This document shows positions 28,788 through 36,629 of a stretch of 42,821 bases of DNA, one piece after another. Source of the DNA: Demequina lutea (GTDB lineage Bacteria > Actinomycetota > Actinomycetes > Actinomycetales > Demequinaceae); assembly GCA_003246255.1 (NCBI GenBank), contig QKAX01000135.1, forward strand, positions 1 through 42,821, written 5' to 3'. Under the pieces are notes generated by a model. It searched no databases. It was not told the origin of the DNA and saw nothing but the letters and a program-made list of their open reading frames with translations. The position numbers and the translations under genes are program-made. Position 1 is the first letter of the stretch. Every line of letters begins with the position of its first letter.

Positions 28788-29441
28788 CTAGCGGAAGACC
28801 ACGAACGCCATCGTCGCGATGCCCAGCACTGTAACGACCCACGCGGCGGCGTAGCTCGCGACTGCGATGCGCGCCGCGCGCCGTGAGTTCCTGGCAACCG
28901 AAGGCATCGACGGCGCCGCGGCACGTGTGGCCTGCGGGCCCTCCTCAAGGGCCACCGGCATCGCCGTGATCTGCGGGATCTCGCGCGCCGTGTATGTCTC
29001 CGTCGCACCCGTACCCATGGCGTCGGCTGCTCGCGGGCCGAATCCCTCCGGTACGGGAGGCGGGGTGAGGCCACGTCGACGCTTGGAGGCCGGACGGGGA
29101 GCACCCGAGGGGCGGTTGGAGGGAGAGGCGACCCTTGACGGTGAGCTCTGCTCGCTCTGGGTCGGCGCCGCGAGATCAGCCTGGCCGGTAGCGACGGGGC
29201 GGTCTACCACCACCGTGTGGTCGTCACCGCTGGAGTCGCGGGCCACGACCACGGTGTGGTCACCGTCACCATCCGCCTCGGCGGATCCGGCCCCGCGGTC
29301 CACCATCACTGTGTGCTCGTCGTCATCCTCGGCCGCGTCACGGGCCACGACCAGAGTGTGGTCACCGGCGTCGTCATCCTCACGCGTGACAAGGATGGTG
29401 TGCTCGTCCTCATCGGGAACTGGCTGTGCTTGATCGGCCAT
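28788..29441 (-). CDS. Membrane protein with five (D/E)HTxxV threonine motifs
   Basis: This 217-residue protein has an acidic N-terminus holding five near-identical motifs: EHTILV (T15), DHTLVV (T29), EHTVMV (T44), DHTVVV (T63) and DHTVVV (T76), each followed by an Arg. A basic, Pro-rich linker (90-135) leads to a single C-terminal membrane helix (about 192-215), so the repeats face the cytoplasm. The pattern acidic-T-x-x-V is what FHA domains read when the Thr is phosphorylated. It is the last gene of an operon with a PP2C phosphatase and an FHA protein, whose own pre-FHA sequence has GETIIVDR. It may be a multi-site docking substrate of a Ser/Thr kinase. No known family is recognised. Confidence 0.78.
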   Translation of the reverse strand: MADQAQPVPDEDEHTILVTREDDDAGDHTLVVARDAAEDDDEHTVMVDRGAGSAEADGDGDHTVVVARDSSGDDHTVVVDRPVATGQADLAAPTQSEQSSPSRVASPSNRPSGAPRPASKRRRGLTPPPVPEGFGPRAADAMGTGATETYTAREIPQITAMPVALEEGPQATRAAAPSMPSVARNSRRAARIAVASYAAAWVVTVLGIATMAFVVFR

Positions 29442-29449
29442 CGTCGCGC

Positions 29450-30271
29450 CTATGACTGCAGGGTGTCGTCGAGCTCGGACGCGAGTTCACCCATGCGCGC
29501 CGAGGTGGTCTCATACTGCAGGGGATCCACTCCGCCGGACACCACGTCCACGATGACCACCGTGATGTTGTCACGCCCTCCATGTGCCTTGGCCTTGTCG
29601 ACAAGCACCTGGACGGCGGCCTCGGGCGTGCCGTTCATGGTCAGCACGGCCCGCATCGACTCGTGGTCCACCTCGCCGTGAAGCCCATCGGAGCACAGCA
29701 TGAGGCGCTCGCCAGTGATCACTGGCACAAGCCACGAATCGGCGAGGCTGTCCTGCGCCCCGATCGCGCGCGTGATGACGTTTCTCTCGCGGAACGTCGC
29801 GAGGTCTTCCGGGCGCAGTTCCCCGGCTTGCACGAGCTCCTGGCCCAAGGAGTGATCCACTGTGAGCTGCTCGAGCTCGCTGCCCAGGTGGCGGTACACC
29901 CGGGAGTCGCCCACGTTGAAGATCAGCCAGAAGGGGTGATCCTCGTGGGTCACCATGACCGCGCCTGTCGCGGTGGACCCGGCTCCCCGCGTGGTGCCGG
30001 CCGCGATATCAATCACCGCATCGTCGGCCGCGAGAAGCGCCTCGTGCACTTGCGAGAACTCGCCGCGATGGTTGCCGGCGAGGTGCTGCCTGAACGCGTT
30101 CACGACGGCCGCGCTCGCCTGGTCGCCACACTCGTAACCGCCCATGCCGTCGGCCACCACAAAGGCGGGGCCATCGGCCAGGAACGAATCCTCGTTCACG
30201 GGGCGCTTGAGCCCGGGATCGGTGGCGGCACCCACGTTCAGCTCGACGCTGTCGATGCGCACCATCGTCAC
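29450..30271 (-). CDS. PP2C-type Ser/Thr protein phosphatase
   Basis: This 273-residue PPM/PP2C phosphatase removes phosphate from Ser/Thr residues with two bound metal ions. The metal-binding motifs are all present: RPVNEDSFL, VADGMGGYECGD, GAGSTATGAV, FNVGDSRVYR, CSDGLHGEV and GGRDNITVVIVDV. It has no membrane helix, so it acts in the cytoplasm. The start is GTG 30271, in a GTGA overlap with the FHA gene. It ends eight bases before the threonine-repeat protein gene. Its natural targets would be phosphothreonines in the FHA proteins and the repeat protein. Its kinase partner is not in this window. The family is certain, the substrates inferred. Confidence 0.95.
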   Translation of the reverse strand: MTMVRIDSVELNVGAATDPGLKRPVNEDSFLADGPAFVVADGMGGYECGDQASAAVVNAFRQHLAGNHRGEFSQVHEALLAADDAVIDIAAGTTRGAGSTATGAVMVTHEDHPFWLIFNVGDSRVYRHLGSELEQLTVDHSLGQELVQAGELRPEDLATFRERNVITRAIGAQDSLADSWLVPVITGERLMLCSDGLHGEVDHESMRAVLTMNGTPEAAVQVLVDKAKAHGGRDNITVVIVDVVSGGVDPLQYETTSARMGELASELDDTLQS

Positions 30272-31794
30272 GATGTGAAGCCGATCGACATGCCCACCTT
30301 ACCCAGGACAAACCTGCCCGTGACGGGTGCCGAGGTGCCCGGCGACAAGAGCGTCTCGGTGCCGTCCTCGGCGACCAGCATCACGCCGTTCGTCGAGTTC
30401 AGGTCCGTGATGGTCCACTGCTCGTCCGTGCGCTCCAGACGTGCATGCACCTTTGACAGGGTCCGGGTGGGGTCGGGGATGGCAAGGGCCTGCACCGTGA
30501 CATCGTCAGACTGAGGCTTGCGCCCAAGCAGAACTGTGCCGTGCGTCAGCGGCAGGTCGCCCGCCTCATCCACCGAGAGAGTCCACGTGATGCGCGGACG
30601 CCTGTCCACGATGATCGTCTCGCCGTACTCGTCGTCATCAGCGACCGCAGGGGTGACGGCACCGCCAGCAGGGGCGATCGGCGCCGGCGTGGAGACCGGT
30701 GTGGCGGGCGCCGCCGCGGGCGTCGGGGCACCGGCGACGGGCACCGGCGTGACAGGGTCGAGCGTGGCCTGAGGGGGAGCGGTGGTCTCCGCAGCGCTGG
30801 GTGCCCAGGGGTTGTGAACCTTGACAGGCGAGGCTGCGGGGGACGACGCCGGTGCAGGAGCAGCCGCGAGGGCGCCGTCATCACCTGGTGCCGAAGCTGC
30901 CGCTGGGGCGACAGGGGCGGGCGGGAAGCCAACGGCGGCGGCCCCTGCCGCGGGCGCCACCGACGGGAAGTCGAGCGCGGGCGCTGGCGCTCCCGTCATC
31001 GGCGCGGGAGGTGAGGGGGGAGTATCGGGTCCCCCGAGGAACGGCGAGCCGTGGTGCGGTGCCGGGGCGGTGAAGGCCGCGGGCGCGTCACGATCGGGTC
31101 CATTGGCGGGTAGGCCGATGCCGGCGCCAGGCTCCGCCGTGGGGGGCGGGGGAGGGGCATCAAACACCGGCGACCCCATGGGCGGCGGGGGAGGGGCGTC
31201 GAACACGGGAGCGCCGGTGGGAGGCGCGGGAGGGAAGTCCGAGCCGAGGAATGCGGGCGCAGCTGGCACCTCCTCCGCGGGAGGCAGCGGGGATCCCGGC
31301 TGAACGGCGTACGGCGCGGGTGCGGGAGTCGGCTCATTCACCATGGGAACTCCTTCGGATCGAGTCGAGGTCGACAACATGGCCGGGGCGGTCTCAAGCC
31401 CGCGAGAGGCGAGCACTGCCTCGGCGACGCTTGACGGGTTCTCTTTGGACAGGCTCAGAAGCGTGGTCCACACCGGCGGGAACAGCGCCGCGATGGCCGT
31501 GAACGCCCCGGACTTCCCGTAGGCCATGTTGATGCGGTGCGCCGCGAGGACGTACATGACGTACGCCACCACGCCGGCGATGGGCACCACAAAGAGGAAT
31601 GCGATCCACGGCTGGACGCCACCGAGCTGAAAGAGGGTGTACTGGTTATAGAGCGGAACCCACGCCTTCCAGCCCTTCTCGTCGAAGCGTTCGAAGACCT
31701 TCGCGAGCGTGAAGGACCACCACACGTAGCCGCCAACTGCGGCGACAAAGTAGAGAGCACCGACGATGAGGTAGACGGTCGCGTCGTCAGACAC
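30268..31794 (-). CDS. Membrane FHA protein with DUF5684-like N-terminal domain
   Basis: The start is taken as GTG 31794, because AAAGGAG lies upstream of it (a TTG at 31809 is inside that ribosome site); this gives 508 residues. Residues about 5-115 form a three-to-four-helix membrane domain with KGWKAWVPLYNQYTLFQLGG, a pattern of DUF5684. A very long Pro/Ala-rich linker (150-380) has repeats such as PVFDAPPPPP. Before the FHA domain is YGETIIVDRR, with a Thr that could be phosphorylated and bind the FHA domain in cis, as in GarA/OdhI. The C-terminal FHA has LLGRKPQSDD, SKVHARLER and DLNSTNGVML. It overlaps the phosphatase gene by four bases and the upstream gene by eight. Confidence 0.88.
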   Translation of the reverse strand: MSDDATVYLIVGALYFVAAVGGYVWWSFTLAKVFERFDEKGWKAWVPLYNQYTLFQLGGVQPWIAFLFVVPIAGVVAYVMYVLAAHRINMAYGKSGAFTAIAALFPPVWTTLLSLSKENPSSVAEAVLASRGLETAPAMLSTSTRSEGVPMVNEPTPAPAPYAVQPGSPLPPAEEVPAAPAFLGSDFPPAPPTGAPVFDAPPPPPMGSPVFDAPPPPPTAEPGAGIGLPANGPDRDAPAAFTAPAPHHGSPFLGGPDTPPSPPAPMTGAPAPALDFPSVAPAAGAAAVGFPPAPVAPAAASAPGDDGALAAAPAPASSPAASPVKVHNPWAPSAAETTAPPQATLDPVTPVPVAGAPTPAAAPATPVSTPAPIAPAGGAVTPAVADDDEYGETIIVDRRPRITWTLSVDEAGDLPLTHGTVLLGRKPQSDDVTVQALAIPDPTRTLSKVHARLERTDEQWTITDLNSTNGVMLVAEDGTETLLSPGTSAPVTGRFVLGKVGMSIGFTS

Positions 31795-34258
31795 GGGCGC
31801 TCCTTTCAACTGAGTGAGTGGACAGCACGGGCGCGTGGCGCGCCGAGAGGCCCGACTTCAGCGAGGCCGAGCTCACCGCCGAACGGAGGCGGCGCCCAAG
31901 CGAGTTCTCTGACGCTAGCGCGCGACGCTCGTCTCGCACGAGTTCCCACGCCGCGTCGGCTGTCTCGCGCAGCGGCGGATGCTGGGCAAAGACCGCCCAG
32001 TCCACCACTGTGGAGAGCGACTGCGCCGCGTCGCGGCCCAGCACGTCCGCGGTCTCCCCGCGGGTAAGGCCCATGGGCACGTCCCAGCCGTAGTCGGTGT
32101 AGAGGTCCATGAGCTCCGCCCAGGCGCCCACCAGGGCCACCTCGGGGATTGGGTTGCCTCGCCTCCACCGCGTGCGGGAGGCCTTGGCGAACGGGAACAC
32201 CATGAACGGCAGCGCGGCGAGGCCCGCGGCCAACACTCCCGCGCCGATGTAGAGGGCGAACCGGGGCACCGAGATGGTGGTGCCGTCCGTCTCGGGGCTC
32301 TGGTCGCTGCTGGTGGCGACGTTGTCGTTCTGCACGGCCGGCGGCTCGATGACGCTGGCCTCGGGCAGCTGCGGCACCGTCGGATTCTGCGGAGGGTTCT
32401 CACCCTGACGGATGCGAGTGGGCACCTCGGTGTACTGCGGCGTGGCTTGAAGTGGCAGCCACTCGCCGGACGGGGTCCTCACCTCCGCCCACGCGGTGAG
32501 GTTGGCACCGGTGCACACGTCGGTGCACGCAGCGATGCCGGAGCCCTCCGGCGCCGTGCCCACGAGCACGCCTGTCGCGACCCTCGAATCGAACCCGAGA
32601 TACCGGGCGAGGAGCGCGGCGGCTGTCGCGAACTGCTCGTCGTCGCCCACGGCTGCGACAAGCTGTGCGTCGGTGGCGCTCTCGCCCGCGCGCAGTTGCT
32701 GGTCGTAGAGGTTGGAGAACATCATGTCGATGCGCGACGCGGAGTGTCCGGCTCGCGCGGGCTCGAAGGTGTAGCCGGGCAGCGCCGCCTCCCAAGCGCT
32801 CGACTCCGTGGTGGAGGCCGCCGAGTGGCTCAGGTATCCGCGCGCAGCGAGCCGCGTGACGAGTTCCAGCAGGTCGCCGCCCGTGCGCCCCGTCTGCTGC
32901 AGGTCCACCCACGCGGCCAAGGACGGCATGTCGTCGGCCGTCACGAGCGGGTCCCCGCCCGTGGCCGACGTGAAGCCAGCCTCCGACGGATCAGCTGCGG
33001 TGGCCACCTCGTACGTGTCGCCGGGCAGCAGCCCCACGCCGGCGGCAGCATCGGCCGTCACCACCACGCCCGCATCGAGTGCCGCACTCGCGTAGTACGA
33101 CTCAGCGAGCTGCTCCGACCGATCGCCGAGGAAGGTGGGCGCGCCGCCCGCCGCCGTCACCATTGGCACCCACAGGCCCTCGTACCCATCTCCGATCGTG
33201 ATGGTCACAGTGGTGACCTGCGAACCCGGTTGGCGCGCGAACTGGGTGGCCGACGCGTCTGCCGCCACGTGGAAGGTGGTGCCGTCGTACGCGTCGAGCG
33301 AAGCGATACGGATCCGATCGATCTGGTCGGCGCCCGAGATGGTGAAGAGCTCTGCGCCAAAGGCGTCGCCGGCGAAGGCGGCGCGGTAGGTGGTGAGTGG
33401 GCTCGGTTGTGCGATGACGGCCTGAAGCGGTTCCGCAGCATCGCGCACAGAGCCGCGCGCGGCCATGGCCGACACGAAGGGCGCCACCACGATGCCGATG
33501 GCGACGGCGGCTCCCGCGAGGCCGACGGCGGCGGCCTGGCGCCGCAGTGTCACCAGGAGTGAAGCGCTGCTCTGCTGCACCGTCTGCGTCGTGGCGCGTG
33601 CTTGGCGCAGGGCGCTAGCGCGGTCGAGCCGAGCACGCACTACCACCCACACGAGAGCGATACCCACGGCGAGCAGCGCGAGAAGGACGTGTACAGCGGC
33701 CGGGATGCGTAGCGCGAACAACGTCACGGACCTGACCGCGCTCGGGTCGCCGAAGGCGGGGCCAAAGACGGACATGCCCACCATCGGCGCCATGGCCCAA
33801 GGCGCCACGCGCGACGAGCCGAGGCCCCACATTGCCACAAGGAACGAACCCAGCATCGTCGTCACCATGAAGGGGACGAGCACGGCCTCAAAGGATCCGG
33901 CTGGGAGGCTCACCGTGGCGAGGTGCTTCCATCCGGTGACGATGCCCACGGCGGCGTCGGCGACGCCCCGGGCGGCGCGCGCTGGGCTCGTGAGAGCGGA
34001 CGGAATCGCGAGCGGCACCGCCGCAACAAGATAGGCGGCGAAAGCGACTGACGACGTGATCCACCAGCGCCACTGCAGCACGCGGCCGGCGAGCACTGCG
34101 CCCACGGCGAGCAGCCAACTCGCGCCGGCCACAAGTGCCACGCGCGGAGAGTCGTAGATGGGCCACGCGGAAGCCGTGGCGACGGCGACGGCGGCGAGCG
34201 ACGCGCCGAGCAGCCACACCGTCTGAGGCCAAGGGGAGAGGCGAGTAGCGAGGTTCAT
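31787..34258 (-). CDS. Transglutaminase-like membrane protein lacking catalytic residues
   Basis: The protein has 823 residues. Six or more N-terminal membrane helices (10-265) are followed by an external domain. One late helix lies at about 650-672, with a cytoplasmic C-terminal domain after it (about 690-790). The external domain carries a TgpA-type transglutaminase core: EQFATAAALLARYLGFDSRVATG, then LTAWAEV, then GEWLPLQATP. In active members the positions of D540, T588 and Q604 are the catalytic Cys, His and Asp. All three are replaced, so this is probably a pseudoenzyme used for binding. It is coupled to the DUF58 gene by ATGA, in the MoxR-DUF58-transglutaminase order seen across bacteria. 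The family is clear, the loss of residues directly visible. Confidence 0.92.
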   Translation of the reverse strand: MNLATRLSPWPQTVWLLGASLAAVAVATASAWPIYDSPRVALVAGASWLLAVGAVLAGRVLQWRWWITSSVAFAAYLVAAVPLAIPSALTSPARAARGVADAAVGIVTGWKHLATVSLPAGSFEAVLVPFMVTTMLGSFLVAMWGLGSSRVAPWAMAPMVGMSVFGPAFGDPSAVRSVTLFALRIPAAVHVLLALLAVGIALVWVVVRARLDRASALRQARATTQTVQQSSASLLVTLRRQAAAVGLAGAAVAIGIVVAPFVSAMAARGSVRDAAEPLQAVIAQPSPLTTYRAAFAGDAFGAELFTISGADQIDRIRIASLDAYDGTTFHVAADASATQFARQPGSQVTTVTITIGDGYEGLWVPMVTAAGGAPTFLGDRSEQLAESYYASAALDAGVVVTADAAAGVGLLPGDTYEVATAADPSEAGFTSATGGDPLVTADDMPSLAAWVDLQQTGRTGGDLLELVTRLAARGYLSHSAASTTESSAWEAALPGYTFEPARAGHSASRIDMMFSNLYDQQLRAGESATDAQLVAAVGDDEQFATAAALLARYLGFDSRVATGVLVGTAPEGSGIAACTDVCTGANLTAWAEVRTPSGEWLPLQATPQYTEVPTRIRQGENPPQNPTVPQLPEASVIEPPAVQNDNVATSSDQSPETDGTTISVPRFALYIGAGVLAAGLAALPFMVFPFAKASRTRWRRGNPIPEVALVGAWAELMDLYTDYGWDVPMGLTRGETADVLGRDAAQSLSTVVDWAVFAQHPPLRETADAAWELVRDERRALASENSLGRRLRSAVSSASLKSGLSARHAPVLSTHSVERSARV

Positions 34259-35622
34259 GCGGTGGCCGCCCGCAGCAAGAGGTGGCTGAGGTCGTGGAGG
34301 GCGCCCACTGTCAGCACGCGAATCTCGCGTGCCTGGCGCATCGTGGGCTCGGCGTTGAGCTCGGCGCGCACAGCCGTCACCTGGACGTCAGCGGGGAAGG
34401 CAATGGAGCACTCGCGCAGTCGCGTGACGGGGCTCACCGAACCGGTGACAAGAAACACCGAGCTGAGTTGCGGCGCCTCGTGATCTGTCATGGAGGCGAC
34501 CTGAGGGAGTGGCATGACGTGAGGCGACATGGCCACACCGCTCATCCCGTCCATCATGGCGCGCGGGCTCACTGTGGGCAGCGACGTGATCGAGTGGACC
34601 TGGCCGCGCGCGTGCTCTGGGATCTCGGCGCTTGCTGTGATCACGACCTCGCGACCCTCTCGCACAGCCTGCAACGCGAGCGAGGCGCCGGCGCTGATCG
34701 CCATCTCGAACTCGTCCTCGCTGGCATATTGCGCCGATTCCAGGTCCAGCACCACTGCGATCCTGGAGCGCCGGGTCTCCTCGTACTGGCGCACCATGAG
34801 CTTGCCTGTCTTGGCAGTGGACTTCCAGTGCACGTGCCGGCGCGAGTCGCCAGGCAGGTAGTCGCGAATCGCGTGAAAGTTGAGGTCTGCATCCACGACG
34901 GTGGGCGTCACGGCACCCTCGAGGTCGCGCAGCAGGCCGGCAGCGCTCGACGGAATGACGACTGTCGCCGGGTGCACGTAGATGGTCTGGACCCCTGGCC
35001 AGGTGTGGTCTCGACGAAGAATGCCAAGCGGGTCGCCGCGACCGATGGTCATGGGGCCCACTTGGATGATGCCGCGCTTGGCGGCCGAGATCGTCAGCTG
35101 CTCCGCATACGTGGCGCCGCCGCGCAGCAACGGGATATGCGCTTCGACGAGTCCCTCGCCTACGGGGATATCCAGCAGCACCGGAAGCGCGAGTCGCGTG
35201 GACTCGTTCACCACGCGTAGATCCGCCGAGACGGAGGTACCGGCCACCACTCGATCGCGATCAAAGGCGAGGTCGACGGAGAACGAGTGTCTCCCCAACA
35301 GGAAGGGGGTGGCGGCCAATAGCAGCACTGCGCCGGCGACAGCGACCACCCAGCCCTCCGCCCAACCCCACGTGAACGCGGACACGAGACCCAACACCGT
35401 CACGACGAGCAGCAGCCAGCCAGCAGGGCTCACAGTCTCGGCGACGACGCCCCACGCACGCGCCACGGCGTCGCGGGTGCCGCCGAGGAATCGGCGGCCC
35501 GCCTCGACTCCCGCCGCGAGCCCGGTCTGCTCCGTCTCGTAGCGGGTGACTGTCGCGCCCCGTGTGCGGGTGCCTGTGATGGTGCCCGTCATGGAGCGAC
35601 GGGTCTCGGTCCTCTCGTTCAC
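34255..35622 (-). CDS. DUF58 membrane protein
   Basis: This 455-residue DUF58 protein is encoded beside a MoxR ATPase. Two membrane helices lie at about 67-85 and 91-109. A beta-rich external-type region is followed by the family signature at residues 250-276 (FHAIRDYLPGDSRRHVHWKS, then TGKLMVRQYEE). The C-terminal part has a von Willebrand-A-like pattern (RIAVVLDLESAQYAS). Such proteins are thought to cooperate with MoxR ATPases in assembling or maturing surface or secreted protein complexes. The GTG at 35622 lies four bases after the MoxR stop; an ATG at residue 11 is another possible start. It overlaps the transglutaminase-like gene. Confidence 0.93.
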   Translation of the reverse strand: MNERTETRRSMTGTITGTRTRGATVTRYETEQTGLAAGVEAGRRFLGGTRDAVARAWGVVAETVSPAGWLLLVVTVLGLVSAFTWGWAEGWVVAVAGAVLLLAATPFLLGRHSFSVDLAFDRDRVVAGTSVSADLRVVNESTRLALPVLLDIPVGEGLVEAHIPLLRGGATYAEQLTISAAKRGIIQVGPMTIGRGDPLGILRRDHTWPGVQTIYVHPATVVIPSSAAGLLRDLEGAVTPTVVDADLNFHAIRDYLPGDSRRHVHWKSTAKTGKLMVRQYEETRRSRIAVVLDLESAQYASEDEFEMAISAGASLALQAVREGREVVITASAEIPEHARGQVHSITSLPTVSPRAMMDGMSGVAMSPHVMPLPQVASMTDHEAPQLSSVFLVTGSVSPVTRLRECSIAFPADVQVTAVRAELNAEPTMRQAREIRVLTVGALHDLSHLLLRAATA

Positions 35623-35626
35623 GTCG

Positions 35627-36592
35627 TTACGCTGCCCCGTTCTCCGCGGGGGGCACTACGTCCAGCAACACCTGGCCCACCACGTCCACGGCGGTGACGC
35701 CGTCAAACTCGGCCTCGGGCTCCAGGATCAAGCGGTGGGCCAGCGCGGGCACCGCTAGATCGCGCACATCGTCAGGCGTGACGAAGGTGCGTCCGCGGGA
35801 CGCGGCCCACGTGGTCACAAGGCGTGCTAGCGCGATCGCCCCACGCACCGAGACTCCAAGCCGCACCTCGCTCGCGCGGCGCGTCCCGTCCACGATGCGC
35901 ATGATGTAGTCCGACACGAGGGGGTTGACGTACACGGTGCGTGCCAGCTCCGTCATCGTGACGAGCGTCTGCGTGTCGACGATGCCGTTGACGGTGACGG
36001 CCGGGCCCGTGACGCCCTGCAGGATGCGCAGGGTGGCACCGGCGTCGGGGTAGCCAATGGACGTCTTGATCATGAAGCGGTCGAGCTGCGCCTCGGGAAG
36101 CCGGTATGTGCCCGCCTGCTCCACGGGGTTCTGGGTGGCGATCACCAGGAACGGGCGGCCCACCGGGCGGGTGACGCCGTCGACTGTGACGTTGCCTTCC
36201 TCCATCACTTCCAGCAGAGCCGACTGAGTCTTGGGGCTCGCCCGGTTGATCTCGTCGGCCAGCACGATGTTGCTGAAGATCGGGCCGGCGTGAAACTCGA
36301 ACTCACCGGTCTTCTGGTCGTACACGGTGATACCGGTGACGTCGCCGGGGAGCAGGTCGGGCGTGAACTGGATACGCGACGATGAGCCGTCCACCGTCTG
36401 GGCGAGCGCGCGAGCCAACGCCGTCTTGCCAGTTCCAGGCACGTCCTCGAGCAGCACATGGCCGCCCGTCAGAGCGGTGGCAAGCACCAGCTCGATGACA
36501 TGGCGCTTGCCCAGGATGGCCTGCTCCACGTTGTCGGCTAGCAGCCCGAAGGTCTGGGCGTACCACGCCGACTGTTCGGCCGAGATCGTCAT
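35627..36592 (-). CDS. MoxR-family AAA+ ATPase
   Basis: This 321-residue MoxR ATPase has Walker A EDVPGTGKTALARALA (K56), Walker B NIVLADEINR (D113, E114), sensor and arginine-finger regions (VIATQNPVEQAGTYRLPEAQLDRF), and a C-terminal helical lid. It is cytoplasmic and acts as a chaperone-like motor, typically with a DUF58 or VWA-domain partner. Here DUF58 follows after four bases. In the bifidobacterial PFNA-type clusters this ATPase lies between an FN3 protein gene and DUF58, exactly the order seen here. The ATG at 36592 follows GAAAGGACC. The identification is certain; the specific client is unknown, but the giant surface protein encoded upstream is a good candidate. Confidence 0.96.
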   Translation of the reverse strand: MTISAEQSAWYAQTFGLLADNVEQAILGKRHVIELVLATALTGGHVLLEDVPGTGKTALARALAQTVDGSSSRIQFTPDLLPGDVTGITVYDQKTGEFEFHAGPIFSNIVLADEINRASPKTQSALLEVMEEGNVTVDGVTRPVGRPFLVIATQNPVEQAGTYRLPEAQLDRFMIKTSIGYPDAGATLRILQGVTGPAVTVNGIVDTQTLVTMTELARTVYVNPLVSDYIMRIVDGTRRASEVRLGVSVRGAIALARLVTTWAASRGRTFVTPDDVRDLAVPALAHRLILEPEAEFDGVTAVDVVGQVLLDVVPPAENGAA

Positions 36593-36629
36593 GAAGGTCC
36601 TTTCGCGTGCGGAGACTGGAGGCGGCGTA

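Noticed and set aside
28785-28794. CCGCTAGCGG palindrome between convergent genes as a terminator
   Set aside because: Five-base half-sites without loop or T tract; too short to support termination.
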